Shown here piece by piece: positions 29,730 through 39,519 of a stretch of 64,000 nucleotides of DNA. Both the position numbers and the translations under genes were made by a program. The stretch covers positions 620,001 to 684,000 of the forward strand of contig NZ_CP033969.1 in NCBI RefSeq assembly GCF_003854935.1. Reading direction: 5' to 3'. The stretch comes from Cupriavidus pauculus. Its GTDB lineage: Bacteria; Pseudomonadota; Gammaproteobacteria; Burkholderiales; Burkholderiaceae. The notes under the pieces are model-generated. The model was not told where the DNA came from, did no database searches, and worked only from the letters and a program-made list of their open reading frames with translations. The number at the start of each line of letters is the position of its first letter. Position 1 is the first letter of the stretch.

Positions 29730-30548
29730 TCATTCCTTGTAGTAGACGATCTGGTGCGAGCTGGCCAGCAGGTCGCCGTCGGGGCTCCAGATCTCGGCGG
29801 TCTGGTCGAAGAAGCCCTGCCGGAACACGCGCGCCTGCGCGCTGCCCAGCACGTGGCGGTGGCCCAGCGCGGCCAGCGTGGCCGCATCGGCGTGGAAATA
29901 GGTGGTCAGCGACACGGTGCCGGCCGGCACGAAGCCCGCGCGCTTGAGGAAGATGCGCGGGTAGAACGCGTCGCACCAGGCCGCCATGGCGGCGTAGTCC
30001 GGCGTGCGCGGCGGCTGGTCGCGGAGCCAGAACTGCGTCAGGCTGTCCGGATGCTCGGTGCCGGGCTCGGTCGTCGGCTTGGCGCCGCGCACGGCGCGCA
30101 TGTCGTAGCTGCCCAGCCATTTCACCGGGGCAAAGCCGCCCATCTGGGGCAGCGCATCGGCCGCCGGCACAGCCGGCATCGTCGCCTCGCCACAGCGCCA
30201 GGTATCGCGGCGCACGGCAAACACGGCGCTGCCGGTGGTCGTGATCTCGCCGTTCTGCAGCAGTTCCAGGTGCCAGTGCTGGGTGGACCGGTTGGTCCGG
30301 GACGGCCGCGCCACCACCTCGAACGCGCCCTCGGCAATCGGCCCGGCAAAGTTGACGGTCAGCGCGCTGGGGTCGCCCAGCCGCTCGGGGTGGCGCAGCG
30401 CGGCGCTCAGCATGACCGCCGCCGTGGCGCCGCCAAACGGCCCGATCATGTTCCAGTAGGCCTGGCTGGTATGGCCGCGAGAGCGATGTTCGCCGGCCGG
30501 TTCCAGTTGCAGGGCTTGGTCGAGCGGATGCAGGGGCGCTGATGTCAT
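29730..30548 (-). CDS. Acyl-CoA thioesterase, double-hotdog (TesB-like/4HBT_3) family
   Basis: A 272-aa protein with two hotdog halves: an N-terminal half with MIGPFGGATAAVMLSA and a C-terminal half with VSLTTYFHADAATL and ARVFRQGFFDQTAEIWSPDG..LASSHQIVYY, matching the TesB-like thioesterase family. The ATG at 30548 begins the conserved protein. An operator-like palindrome lies 20-50 bp upstream. Likely hydrolyses acyl-CoA; the substrate is not predictable and the nearby ampG is convergent rather than cotranscribed. Confidence 0.85.
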   Translation of the reverse strand: MTSAPLHPLDQALQLEPAGEHRSRGHTSQAYWNMIGPFGGATAAVMLSAALRHPERLGDPSALTVNFAGPIAEGAFEVVARPSRTNRSTQHWHLELLQNGEITTTGSAVFAVRRDTWRCGEATMPAVPAADALPQMGGFAPVKWLGSYDMRAVRGAKPTTEPGTEHPDSLTQFWLRDQPPRTPDYAAMAAWCDAFYPRIFLKRAGFVPAGTVSLTTYFHADAATLAALGHRHVLGSAQARVFRQGFFDQTAEIWSPDGDLLASSHQIVYYKE

Positions 30549-30570
30549 GGGGGCAACCTCGGGCAGGAAA

Positions 30571-30602
30571 AACGTACGATCGTTCGCTAACTTGCGTACG
30601 GT
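30571..30602. promoter_or_regulatory. Operator-like palindromes upstream of the thioesterase gene
   Basis: CGTACGATCGTTCG followed by CTAACTTGCGTACG. The core ACGATCGT is a perfect 8-bp palindrome and CGTACG occurs at both ends. Such ACGATCGT-type sites are common TetR-family operators. No TetR gene is adjacent; the nearest (slmA) is 2 kb away and unlikely to be the partner. Confidence 0.4.
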
Positions 30603-30656
30603 ATGCCCGCCAGAGGCTTGCGTCAAGCTAGGGACGTGCCGGGGCCGCCGCCTGGG

Positions 30657-31268
30657 TCAGGCCGCCGCCACCCGGTACACCGCCAGGCTGCCGCGCCAGT
30701 TGACGCCCCAGTTCACGGTCACGCCCTCGTGCATCACCACGCGGTCCAGCACGCGCAAGCCCACCTTGGGCGCCAGTTCCTCGAAGTCGCGGATCGTCAG
30801 CACCCGTACGTTGGGCGTGTTGTACCACTGGTACGGCAGCGATTCGGACACCGGCATGCGGCCCTGGAACACCGACAGCCGGTGCGGCCAGTAGCCGAAG
30901 TTCGGAAACGAGACGATGCACTCGCGGCCCACCCGCAGCGTGTCGCGCAGCACCTGGGCCGTGTTGTGGATGGTCTGCAGCGTCTGGGACAGGATCACCG
31001 TGTCGAAGCTCTTGTCCTCGAACAGCGCCAGCCCGCCCTCCAGGTTCTGCTGGATCACGTTGACGCCCTTCTGCGCGCAGGCCAGCACTTCCTCGTCGCG
31101 GATCTCGATGCCGTACGCCTTCACGTCCAGCTCGTCCTGCAGCACGCGCAGCAGGCTGCCGTCGCCGCAGCCGGCGTCCAGCACGGTCGAGTTCGGCTCC
31201 ACCCAGCGGGCAATCGCGCGAAAGTCCGGACGCAGCGCGAGGATGTTGGGATTGGCGGCGGCGTTCAT
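30657..31268 (-). CDS. metW: Methionine biosynthesis protein MetW
   Basis: A 203-aa SAM-dependent methyltransferase-fold protein always found next to metX in this group. It has the SAM-binding motif [15 protein letters not shown] (about residues 30-44), [13 protein letters not shown] and a C-terminal [13 protein letters not shown]. MetW partners MetX in methionine synthesis and has been reported to stimulate MetX. Its start overlaps the metX stop by 4 bp, so the two should be translated together from the metX transcript. Confidence 0.95.
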   Translation of the reverse strand: MNAAANPNILALRPDFRAIARWVEPNSTVLDAGCGDGSLLRVLQDELDVKAYGIEIRDEEVLACAQKGVNVIQQNLEGGLALFEDKSFDTVILSQTLQTIHNTAQVLRDTLRVGRECIVSFPNFGYWPHRLSVFQGRMPVSESLPYQWYNTPNVRVLTIRDFEELAPKVGLRVLDRVVMHEGVTVNWGVNWRGSLAVYRVAAA

Positions 31269-32437
31269 GCACCGATCTCCTCGGCAATGCGCGCGTAGTA
31301 GGCGCGCATCAGGTTGTGGTAGCGCGGGTCTTCCAGCAGGAAGGCGTCGTGGCCGTGCGGCGCGTCGATCTCGGCGTACGACACCTGCCGCTTGTTGTCG
31401 AGCAGCGCCTTGACGATCTCGCGGCTGCGGTTCGGCGCAAAGCGCCAGTCGGTGCTGAAGCTGACCACCAGGAACTTCGCGTGCGTCTGCGCCATGGTCC
31501 TGGTCAGGTCGCCCTGGAAGGCCAGCGCCGGGTCGAAGTAGTCCAGCGCGCGCGTGATCAGCAGGTAGGTGTTGGCGTCGAAGTATTCGGCGAACTTGTC
31601 GCCCTGGTAGCGCAGGTAGCTTTCCACCTGGAACTCGACGTCGAACGAGAAGCGGATGTCCTCGGCCTTCAGCGTCCGGCCGAATTTCTCGGCCATGTCC
31701 TCGTCGGACAGGTACGTGATATGGCCGATCATCCGCGCCACGCGCAGGCCGCGCTTGGGCTTGACGTTGTGCGCGTAGTAGTTGCCGCCGTGGAAGTCAG
31801 GGTCGGACAGGATGGCGCTGCGCGCCACCTCGTTGAACGCGATGTTCTGCGCCGACAGCTTCGGCGTGGACGCCACCACGATGCAGTGCCGCAGCCGGTC
31901 CGGGTACATCAGGCTCCAGGCCAGCGCCTGCATGCCGCCCAGGCTGCCGCCCATCACGGCCGCGAACTGCTCGATGCCGAAGTGGTCGGCCACGCGCGCC
32001 TGCGCGTTGACCCAGTCCTCCACCGTCACCACCGGGAACAGCGCGCCATACGGGGCGCCCGTGGCCGGGTTGGTGCTCATCGGCCCCGTGGACCCGAAGC
32101 ACGACCCCAGGTTGTTCACGCCGATGACGAAGAAGCGGTCGGTATCGAGCGGCTTGCCCGGCCCCACCATGTTGTCCCACCAGCCGATATCGCGCGGATT
32201 GTCGGCGGCGATGCCGGCCACGTGGTGCGACGCGTTCAGCGCGTGGCACACCAGCACGGCGTTGCTGCGCGCGGCGTTGAGCGTGCCGTAGGTCTCGACC
32301 ATCAGGTCGTAGCCGGCAAGCTGGGTGCCGTTGCGCAACTTCAAGGGTTCGGCGAAATGCAGGCGCTGGGGCGTGACGACGCCGACGGAATCGGTCGGCA
32401 CGTCTAGCACGCCAGCGGGAGGAGCGACATCGGTCAT
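31265..32437 (-). CDS. metX: Homoserine O-acyltransferase (MetX; probably succinyltransferase)
   Basis: Acylates homoserine to start methionine synthesis. The 390-aa alpha/beta-hydrolase protein has [14 protein letters not shown], the nucleophile elbow [11 protein letters not shown] (about residues 163-173), the catalytic aspartate in STDWRFAP and histidine in [11 protein letters not shown]. Beta-proteobacterial MetX proteins paired with MetW are usually succinyltransferases (metXS); that is family knowledge, not read here. The ATG at 32437 is chosen by homology; no strong ribosome site is visible and in-frame upstream starts exist. The leader carries a SAM-II-like riboswitch. Confidence 0.95.
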   Translation of the reverse strand: MTDVAPPAGVLDVPTDSVGVVTPQRLHFAEPLKLRNGTQLAGYDLMVETYGTLNAARSNAVLVCHALNASHHVAGIAADNPRDIGWWDNMVGPGKPLDTDRFFVIGVNNLGSCFGSTGPMSTNPATGAPYGALFPVVTVEDWVNAQARVADHFGIEQFAAVMGGSLGGMQALAWSLMYPDRLRHCIVVASTPKLSAQNIAFNEVARSAILSDPDFHGGNYYAHNVKPKRGLRVARMIGHITYLSDEDMAEKFGRTLKAEDIRFSFDVEFQVESYLRYQGDKFAEYFDANTYLLITRALDYFDPALAFQGDLTRTMAQTHAKFLVVSFSTDWRFAPNRSREIVKALLDNKRQVSYAEIDAPHGHDAFLLEDPRYHNLMRAYYARIAEEIGA

Positions 32438-32465
32438 GGAACAGGCCCGCGTGAAATCAGCGGGC

Positions 32466-32510
32466 ATAAAAAAACCCGACCGGCCAATGCGTGGGATTCG
32501 CAGCCAAGTC
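32466..32510 (-). terminator. Possible attenuator hairpin in the metX leader
   Basis: On the minus strand AAGCCCGACTTGG..(loop)..CCGGTCGGGT is followed directly by TTTTTTT, about 30 nt before the metX start. Stem CCCGACTTGGC / GCCGGTCGGG plus a U-tract looks like an intrinsic terminator placed between the aptamer and the gene, so the riboswitch may act by transcription termination. Confidence 0.65.
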
Positions 32511-32571
32511 GGGCTTCTCGCGGGGTTCCGCGTGTCAGCGCTTCGGGCGGAAACAGCATCCGCGAGGCACC

Positions 32572-32663
32572 AACCCAACCTCTTTAGCCGCATTTATATT
32601 GGCAACCGGAGAGACGTCCTCCCGCTGCCGCGCGCCCGCAAGCCAGTCATCAAATCGGCGCGA
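32572..32663 (-). promoter_or_regulatory. Probable SAM-II riboswitch in the metX leader, with a hairpin insertion
   Basis: Minus strand: stem CGCGCC / GGCGCG (6 bp) closes the loop GATTTGATGACTGGCTTGCG; a ~29-nt hairpin (GGCA..CGG..CCG..TGCC) follows; then ATAAATGCGGCTAAAGAGG. GATTTGA, CTTGC and AAAT..GGCTAAAGAGG are the conserved blocks of SAM-II RNAs found before metA/metX/metZ-type genes. The loop UUGC can pair with GCGG in the tail to give the pseudoknot. It begins within a few nt of the predicted start site. The ~135 nt between it and metX hold another hairpin ending in a T-run (32466-32510). Confidence 0.72.
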
Positions 32664-32670
32664 CCCGCAC

Positions 32671-32676
32671 ATTATA
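32671..32676 (-). promoter_or_regulatory. metX promoter -10 element
   Basis: Consensus TATAAT on the minus strand (in GCACTATAATGTGC), 8-10 bp upstream of the SAM-II-like P1 stem. No clear -35 in the expected place. Confidence 0.7.
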
Positions 32677-32734
32677 GTGCAAAGCGCGCGCCGTGCTCAT
32701 GCCGGCCTGCCAGCCGCCGCGGCGCGGCCCGCGT

Positions 32735-33400
32735 TCAGCCCAGCAGCACGCGCAGCTGGGCGTCGATGTTGTCGCCCGGCAGCTTGCGAAAGCCGCTGCG
32801 CGCGTAGCGGTGCCAGTGGCCCTGCACCGTGGCCGTGATCAGCGCCACGCGCACGGGGATGTCGGCGTCGGCCGGGAACGCGGCCTGCGTGACCGCCACC
32901 TTCAGGCACTGCCGCAGCGACGCCTCGATGCGGTCGATCATCTGGTTGATCCGTTCCTGCAGCCGCTCGTGCTCGCCCACCAGCGCCTCGCCGGTCAGCA
33001 CGCGCGTCATGCCCGGGTTCTTCTCGGCAAAGTTCAGCAGCATCCGCACGATGGCCTGCACCTGCCGCAGGCCGTGTTCCTCCTGCGTGGTGATCTGGTT
33101 GATCAGGCCGAACACCGTCTGCTCGATGAAGCCGATCAGCCCTTCGAACATCTGCGCCTTGCTGGCGAAGTGCCGGTACAGCGCGGCCTCGGACACCGAC
33201 AGCCGGGCGGCCAGCGCGGCCGTCGTGATCTTTTCCCCGCGCGGATGTTCGAGCATGCCGGCCAGCGTCTGCAGGATCTGGATGCGGCGTTCGCCCGGGC
33301 GCGGGCGCTTGCGGGCCGGCGCCTCCGGATCGATGGCCGCCTGGGCCGGTTGGGCAACTGGCATGGCTGCCCCTGCCTCGCGAGCGATGGTTTGCGTCAT
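32735..33400 (-). CDS. slmA: TetR-family nucleoid occlusion factor SlmA
   Basis: A 221-aa TetR-fold DNA-binding protein. The helix-turn-helix is in GEKITTAALAARLSVSEAALYRHFASK (about residues 56-82, shown in the family as the most conserved part), followed by an all-helical domain with ending NIDAQLRVLL, as in SlmA. SlmA binds scattered chromosomal sites and blocks FtsZ assembly over the nucleoid. It carries a ~38-residue unstructured N-terminal extension. The start overlaps the stop of the upstream HAD gene by 4 bp, so the HAD gene and slmA should form an operon, possibly with argB. Confidence 0.85.
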   Translation of the reverse strand: MTQTIAREAGAAMPVAQPAQAAIDPEAPARKRPRPGERRIQILQTLAGMLEHPRGEKITTAALAARLSVSEAALYRHFASKAQMFEGLIGFIEQTVFGLINQITTQEEHGLRQVQAIVRMLLNFAEKNPGMTRVLTGEALVGEHERLQERINQMIDRIEASLRQCLKVAVTQAAFPADADIPVRVALITATVQGHWHRYARSGFRKLPGDNIDAQLRVLLG

Positions 33401-34419
33401 GACCCGATTCTCCGCTTTTGTCGTAGGAGTTGATGCATCAATTGTACTTTTATGTCCACATATCCCGGGCGATTCACCACGCGCGCGCGCACCCTGGGGG
33501 TGGCATCGGCCGCCATCTGTGGTGCCGTTGCCGCAGTCGGGCCCGGCTGCCCGGCCGACGGGTCCTGGCTCTCGGCCGCCACCAGCGTCACCGAGCGCTC
33601 CTGGGCGGCATGGCCCACATGCTGCCGATCCTCGGCAGCCAGCGCTGACTTCGTGGCCGCATCGCGCGCCGCGCCGGCCTGCGCCGGCACCACGTGGGGC
33701 CGCGACGGCGCCAGCGTGCGCAGGAAGCCGGTCACCCAGGCCGTCCGGATGCCCAGCCCGGCGTACGCCTTCAGGTGCGAGACCGTGTCTTCCACCAGCA
33801 CCACGCGGCGCGGCGCCACGCCGGTCTGGGCCAGCAACCGGCGCAGCATGCGCCGGTCAGGCTTCGGACGCAAATGGCCGTGCACCCACATGTCCTCGAT
33901 GGCCACCACCCGCTCGAAATACCGGTCGATGCCGGCCACCGCCATCACGGCCAGCGCGTAGTCGCGCGGCGCGTTGGTGACCAGGATCTTGCGCCCCGGC
34001 AGCCGCCCCAGCGCCGCCGCCAGGCCACGACGCACGCGCACCATGTCGGCCAGTTCGGGGAAATGGTGCGCCGCGCGCAGGAAGTCGGCCGGGTCCACCT
34101 GATGGTGGCGGATCATGCCGAGCAGCGTGGCGCCGTAGCGCTGCCAGTATTCCACCCGCACGCGGCTGGCCGTGGCCTCGTCGCTGCCCAGCACGCGCGC
34201 CACGTAGGCCGTCATCAGCCGGTTGATGGCCGGGAAAATGGCGTGCGAGGCGTCGTGCAGCGTGTTGTCGAGGTCGAACAGCCAGACCGTGCGGCCGCCG
34301 TTGTCGCCGGCCGCTCCGCGCAGCAGGTGCCGGCGCGGGCGATGGCGCGGGCCCTCGGCGGACGATTGGCGGCGAGCGCGGTCCCTGCCGCGACGCTGGG
34401 TGGGCTGTCGGATGAACAC
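33397..34419 (-). CDS. HAD-superfamily pyrimidine 5'-nucleotidase-like hydrolase
   Basis: A 340-aa protein. A basic N-terminal tail precedes the HAD motif I in VWLFDLDNTLHDA (about residues 45-57), motif II in KILVTNAP, motif III/IV in RPKPDRRM and VLVEDTVSHLKAY. This matches the 'pyrimidine 5'-nucleotidase' (SDT1-like) HAD group that dephosphorylates UMP/CMP-type nucleotides. A long Ala/Pro-rich linker (~75 aa) follows, then a short end piece RPGYVDIKVQLMHQLL that looks conserved. The start is a GTG at 34419 without a good ribosome site; a later start is possible. ATGA overlap with slmA. Confidence 0.85.
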   Translation of the reverse strand: MFIRQPTQRRGRDRARRQSSAEGPRHRPRRHLLRGAAGDNGGRTVWLFDLDNTLHDASHAIFPAINRLMTAYVARVLGSDEATASRVRVEYWQRYGATLLGMIRHHQVDPADFLRAAHHFPELADMVRVRRGLAAALGRLPGRKILVTNAPRDYALAVMAVAGIDRYFERVVAIEDMWVHGHLRPKPDRRMLRRLLAQTGVAPRRVVLVEDTVSHLKAYAGLGIRTAWVTGFLRTLAPSRPHVVPAQAGAARDAATKSALAAEDRQHVGHAAQERSVTLVAAESQDPSAGQPGPTAATAPQMAADATPRVRARVVNRPGYVDIKVQLMHQLLRQKRRIGS

Positions 34420-34488
34420 GCCGGGATTGTGAACCTGAATGGGAAGGGACGGGAACCCGCGCAGCGCGGGCCCCCGGGGGAAATGCGC

Positions 34489-35848
<1,360 letters not shown>

Positions 35849-35849
35849 C

Positions 35850-36788
35850 ATGAATAGCCTTCGTGGAATCGACCTCAACCTGCTGGTGGTGCTGGAAGCA
35901 CTGCTGGCCGAACGCCATATCTCGCGCGCGGCGCTGCGGCTTCAGCTCAGCCAGCCGGCCGTCAGCCATTCGCTGGCGCGGCTGCGGCAGTTGCTGGACG
36001 ATCCGCTACTGGTGCGCGGCCAGGGCGGGCTGGTGCTCACGCCCCGGGCCCACGAACTGACCGCCCCGCTGGCCGAGGCGCTGGCGCAGGTGCGCATCCT
36101 GCTGGGGCCGGGCGGGTTTCAGCCGGCCACGGCGCGGCGCTCGTTCCGCATGGCGATGTCCGACTATGGCGAACTGGTGGTGCTGCCGCGCCTGCTGCGC
36201 GCGCTGCGCCGGGCGGCCCCCAATATCGACCTGGTGGTCACGCAGGCCAGCCGCGAGACGATGACGGCCCAGATTGCGGACGGCGAGCTGGACATCGCGC
36301 TGGGCGCCTTTGCGTTCGAGCCCGAGGGCGTGCGCACGGCGGTGCTGTTCGACGATGACTTCGCCTGCGCGGTCGATGCCGCCACGGTGCGCGACACGGG
36401 CCGGCTCGACCACGTGGCCTACCTGGCGCGCTCCCACGTGCTGGTGACCGCCGCCACCGAGCGCGGCGAGGCCATCGACGCGGCGGTGACGCGGCTGGGC
36501 GGGCGGCGCAAGATCGCCTGCTCGGTGCCGCACTGGAGCGTGGCGCCGGCGCTGATCGTCGGCACCAACATGGTCCTGACCACGGCGCGGCGCAGCCTGG
36601 AAGCGCTGGCCGACAGCCGCCTGGCGATCTTCGAGGCGCCGTTCACGATCCCCGGCTTCACCTACAGCATGATCTGGCCCGAGAAGGCCGACGCCGATCC
36701 GGGCCACACCTGGCTGCGCGAGCGCGTGCGCCAGGCCGTGGCCGCGCCCGAGGACGAGGACGCGGCGGCCATCAGCCTGCGCGGCTGA
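35850..36788 (+). CDS. LysR-family transcriptional regulator
   Basis: A 312-aa protein with the N-terminal winged helix: LDLNLLVVLEALLAE-type start (here IDLNLLVVLEALLAE), HISRAALRLQLSQPAVSHSLARLRQLLDDPLLVR (about residues 22-56, given as the family motif), followed by a periplasmic-binding-like effector domain starting RRSFRMAMSDYGELVVLP. This resembles the NodD/NahR/LinR subgroup. Targets are unknown: it is not divergent from a metabolic gene. An inverted repeat lies immediately upstream. It converges with the copper chaperone gene. Confidence 0.9.
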   Translation: MNSLRGIDLNLLVVLEALLAERHISRAALRLQLSQPAVSHSLARLRQLLDDPLLVRGQGGLVLTPRAHELTAPLAEALAQVRILLGPGGFQPATARRSFRMAMSDYGELVVLPRLLRALRRAAPNIDLVVTQASRETMTAQIADGELDIALGAFAFEPEGVRTAVLFDDDFACAVDAATVRDTGRLDHVAYLARSHVLVTAATERGEAIDAAVTRLGGRRKIACSVPHWSVAPALIVGTNMVLTTARRSLEALADSRLAIFEAPFTIPGFTYSMIWPEKADADPGHTWLRERVRQAVAAPEDEDAAAISLRG

Positions 36789-36819
36789 GCGGCGCGCCGC
36801 CGCCGGGCAATCCCGGTGC

Positions 36820-37311
36820 TCAGTGCTTGTGCTGCATGTGGCCGGCCGGCTGGGCGGCCGGCGCGGTCACGTCGCGCACCTCGGCCTTGACGGTCTGCTC
36901 GGTCAGCTTGCCGTTCTGCTCGAACTTCAGCGTGATGGGCACCGTGTCGCCGGCCTTGAGCTGCTGCTTCAGGCCCATCAGCATCACGTGGTAGCCGCCC
37001 GGCTTGAGCTGCACGTCCTGCATCTTCGGCAGGTCCAGCGACGGCACTTGCCGCATCCGCATCACGTTGTTGTCCATCTTCATCTCGTGCAGCTCGGCCG
37101 ATGCCACCGGCGACGACACGCCGACCAGCTTGGCCGCATCGTGCGCATGGATCGTCATGAACGCGCCGGACGCGGTCTGCGCCGGCACCGTGCCGCGCAC
37201 CCAGGCGTCGGTGACGTCGACCTGGGCCATGGCCTGGGCGCTGGCCAGCAGGCCGGCCAGGCCAAGGGTGACGATAGCGGCGGCACGCGCCGCGCGGACT
37301 TTGGCTTGCAT
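36820..37311 (-). CDS. PCu(A)C-type periplasmic copper chaperone
   Basis: A 163-aa protein with a signal peptide (ending AQAMAQ) and the PCu(A)C domain. The copper-binding His/Met set is visible: ELHEMKMDNNVMRMR and GGYHVMLMG, matching the family HX10MX21HXM pattern, plus a Met/His tail ending GHMQHKH. Such proteins deliver Cu(I) to the CuA or CuB centre of cytochrome oxidase. It is divergent from a RegB/RegA pair, recalling the RegB-SenC-RegA arrangement in purple bacteria where a copper chaperone adjoins the redox sensor. The ATG at 37311 opens the signal peptide. Confidence 0.93.
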   Translation of the reverse strand: MQAKVRAARAAAIVTLGLAGLLASAQAMAQVDVTDAWVRGTVPAQTASGAFMTIHAHDAAKLVGVSSPVASAELHEMKMDNNVMRMRQVPSLDLPKMQDVQLKPGGYHVMLMGLKQQLKAGDTVPITLKFEQNGKLTEQTVKAEVRDVTAPAAQPAGHMQHKH

Positions 37312-37494
37312 GGGTAACCTTTCCACGATGGGGCTCGAAGGGGGCATTTCAGGGGCGATCATTAGACCACGGCGCGCCGGACGTCGTCCTGCCGCGCCAC
37401 GCAACCGCGTAGTCTGGCAGCACCGCCGCCGCGCCTGAATGCGGCACGGTGTCGCATCGCGGGCAGCCGCGCGCAGCATTGCTACACTCGCGCC

Positions 37495-38865
37495 ATGCCT
37501 GCCCAGATCGACCTGTCCCCCGCCCCGCCGCCCGCCATCTTCGGCGTGCCGGCGCAACGTCACAGCCTTGTCAGCCTGCGCCGCCTGTGCTGGCTGCGCT
37601 GGGCGCTGCTGGCCGGGCAGGCGATGCTGCTGGTGTCGTGCGAATCGGCCGCCGGCATCATCCTGCCGTACCAGCCGCTGCTGTTCCTGTTCGCGGTGCA
37701 GGCCGCCTTCAACCTGTACACGGTGGCGCGGCTGCGCTGGCATGCCACGCGGGGCACCATGCCCGGCGACGGCGAGCTGATGGTGCAGATGCTGGTCGAT
37801 CTCAGCGCGCTGTCGGCCATCCTGTTCTACACCGGCGGCGCCACCAACCCGTTCGTGTCGTTCTACCTGCCCGGGCTGGCCATCGCGGCGGCCATCCTGC
37901 CGTGGCGGCTGGTGGTGGTGCTGGCGCTGTACGCGCTGTCCTGCTATTCGCTGCTGCTGCTGGAATACCTGCCGCTGCACCTGCACAACCCCGACAACGC
38001 GGTGAACTACCACCTGGCCGGGATGTGGCTCAACTTCGTCGCCAGCGCGGTGATGATCGCGTTCTTCGTGGCGCGCCTGTCAAACGTGCTGCGCCAGCGC
38101 GACGCCCAGCTCAACCAGGCCCGCGAGCTGCTGCTGCGCGAGGCACGCGTGGAAGCGCTCAACGACCAGGCCGCCGCCGTGGCCCACGAGATCGGCACGC
38201 CGCTGGCCACGCTGGCCGTGATCGCCGGCGAACTGCGTGCCGATGCCGCGGACACCGCGCGCGGCGAAACCCCGGTGGCCGCCTACCTGCCCGACCTGCG
38301 CACCATGGAGCAGCAGCTAGACCTGTGCCGCACGATCCTGGCCCGGCTGCGCGAGGACAACGAGACGCTGGCGCCGCAGCGCATCGACGGCTGGATTGCC
38401 GCGTTCGTCGAACGCTGGCAGCTCCGGCATCCGCAGGCCAGCCTGCAGGCCGATGTCTCGCCCGACGCCGGCGCGCAGGCCGTGGACACCGCGCGCGTGA
38501 GCCAGATCCTGACCATCGTGCTGGACAATGCCGCGCGCAGCCAGCAGGCCGCCGGCGGCGCGCCGGGCCAGGCCCCGCCGCTGGCGCTGGACGTGACGCG
38601 CACGGCCGGGGCGCTGGTCTGGCGCGTGACCGACCACGGCAGCGGCATCGCGCCGGACCTGCGCGCCAAGCTGGGCGAGGCGCCGGTGACCAGCCGCCAC
38701 GGCGGCCAGGGCATCGGTTTGTACCTGGCGCAGAGCGCCGCGCGCCAGCTCGGCGGCCGGCTGGCGTGGCGCGACAACCCCGCCGGCGGCACCGTGACCG
38801 AACTGCTCCTGCCCCTGGCCACGGCCGGGCAGGCGCCCCTCCCTACCTCCGCCTACGAATCGTGA
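37495..38865 (+). CDS. regB: RegB/PrrB-type redox sensor histidine kinase
   Basis: A 456-aa membrane kinase. Six hydrophobic helices span about residues 30-200, with the RegB signature GGATNPFVSFYLPG (about 115-128), known in the family as the ubiquinone-sensing motif. The H-box AVAHEIGTPLATL follows (phosphorylated His near 223), then N-box LTIVLDNAARSQ and G-boxes DHGSGIAP and GGQGIGLYLAQ. The dimerisation-region redox cysteine of RegB is not obvious to me. The stop overlaps the regA start (TGATG), so the two are coupled. It should sense the quinone redox state and control aerobic/anaerobic respiration genes. Confidence 0.92.
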   Translation: MPAQIDLSPAPPPAIFGVPAQRHSLVSLRRLCWLRWALLAGQAMLLVSCESAAGIILPYQPLLFLFAVQAAFNLYTVARLRWHATRGTMPGDGELMVQMLVDLSALSAILFYTGGATNPFVSFYLPGLAIAAAILPWRLVVVLALYALSCYSLLLLEYLPLHLHNPDNAVNYHLAGMWLNFVASAVMIAFFVARLSNVLRQRDAQLNQARELLLREARVEALNDQAAAVAHEIGTPLATLAVIAGELRADAADTARGETPVAAYLPDLRTMEQQLDLCRTILARLREDNETLAPQRIDGWIAAFVERWQLRHPQASLQADVSPDAGAQAVDTARVSQILTIVLDNAARSQQAAGGAPGQAPPLALDVTRTAGALVWRVTDHGSGIAPDLRAKLGEAPVTSRHGGQGIGLYLAQSAARQLGGRLAWRDNPAGGTVTELLLPLATAGQAPLPTSAYES

Positions 38866-39470
38866 TGACCGACGCTCCCGCCAACGTGCCCACCGACGCC
38901 CCCGCGGGCACGCCCTTCCTTGTGATCGATGACGACGAGGTGTTCTCGGGCACGCTGGCCCGGGCGCTGACGCGGCGCGGCTATGCGGTGCAGGTGGCGC
39001 ACACCGGCAGCAGCGCGCTGGCCATGGCGGCGCGCACGGCCTTTGCCTACGTCACGCTGGACCTGCACCTGGGGCCGCCGCCCGAGGCCAGCGGCACGGC
39101 CGCCGAGTCGGGGCTGCATTTCGTGGCGCCGCTGCGGCAGGCGCTGCCCGACGCGCGGATCTTGGTGCTGACCGGCTACGCGAGCATCGCCACGGCCGTG
39201 GCGGCCGTGAAGCAGGGCGCCGACGAATACCTGGCCAAGCCGGCCAATGTCGACTCGATCCTGACGGCGCTGATGGCGGGGATTTCGGAGGATGCGGCCG
39301 AGGCCGCGCTGGAAGAGCCGGTGCCGCTGTCCGTGGCGCGGCTGGAATGGGAACACATCCAGCGCGTGCTCACCGAGCACGGCGGCAATATCTCGGCCAC
39401 GGCGCGGGCGCTGAACATGCATCGGCGCACGTTGCAGCGCAAGCTCGGCAAACGGCCGGTATCGCGCTGA
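38865..39470 (+). CDS. regA: RegA/PrrA/ActR-type response regulator
   Basis: A 201-aa regulator with a receiver domain (FLVIDDDEVFSGTLARAL; phosphorylated Asp in YVTLDLHLG, about residue 64; lysine in DEYLAKPAN) and a C-terminal Fis-type helix-turn-helix (GNISATARALNMHRRTLQRKL), the nearly invariant RegA DNA-binding end. The loop after the phospho-Asp is longer than usual (GPPPEASGTAAESG), where RegA normally has ~4-5 residues. The ATG overlaps the regB stop. Targets probably include terminal oxidases and related energy genes (family knowledge). Confidence 0.93.
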   Translation: MTDAPANVPTDAPAGTPFLVIDDDEVFSGTLARALTRRGYAVQVAHTGSSALAMAARTAFAYVTLDLHLGPPPEASGTAAESGLHFVAPLRQALPDARILVLTGYASIATAVAAVKQGADEYLAKPANVDSILTALMAGISEDAAEAALEEPVPLSVARLEWEHIQRVLTEHGGNISATARALNMHRRTLQRKLGKRPVSR

Positions 39471-39519
39471 TCGTGCTACCGGCCGCCGGGCGCGCGCCGG
39501 CGGGGCATCGACAAACGGT

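Noticed and set aside
31265-32593. A longer MetX starting before 32437
   Set aside because: The extra residues would be encoded by the hairpin and T-tract of the leader and are not like MetX N-termini.
33397-33720. VVPAQAG in the HAD protein's linker, similar to translated REP-type repeats
   Set aside because: The end of the protein (RPGYVDIKVQLMHQL) looks like the conserved end of this HAD group, so the linker is probably a variable natural linker; the DNA does not match the dispersed repeat of this window.
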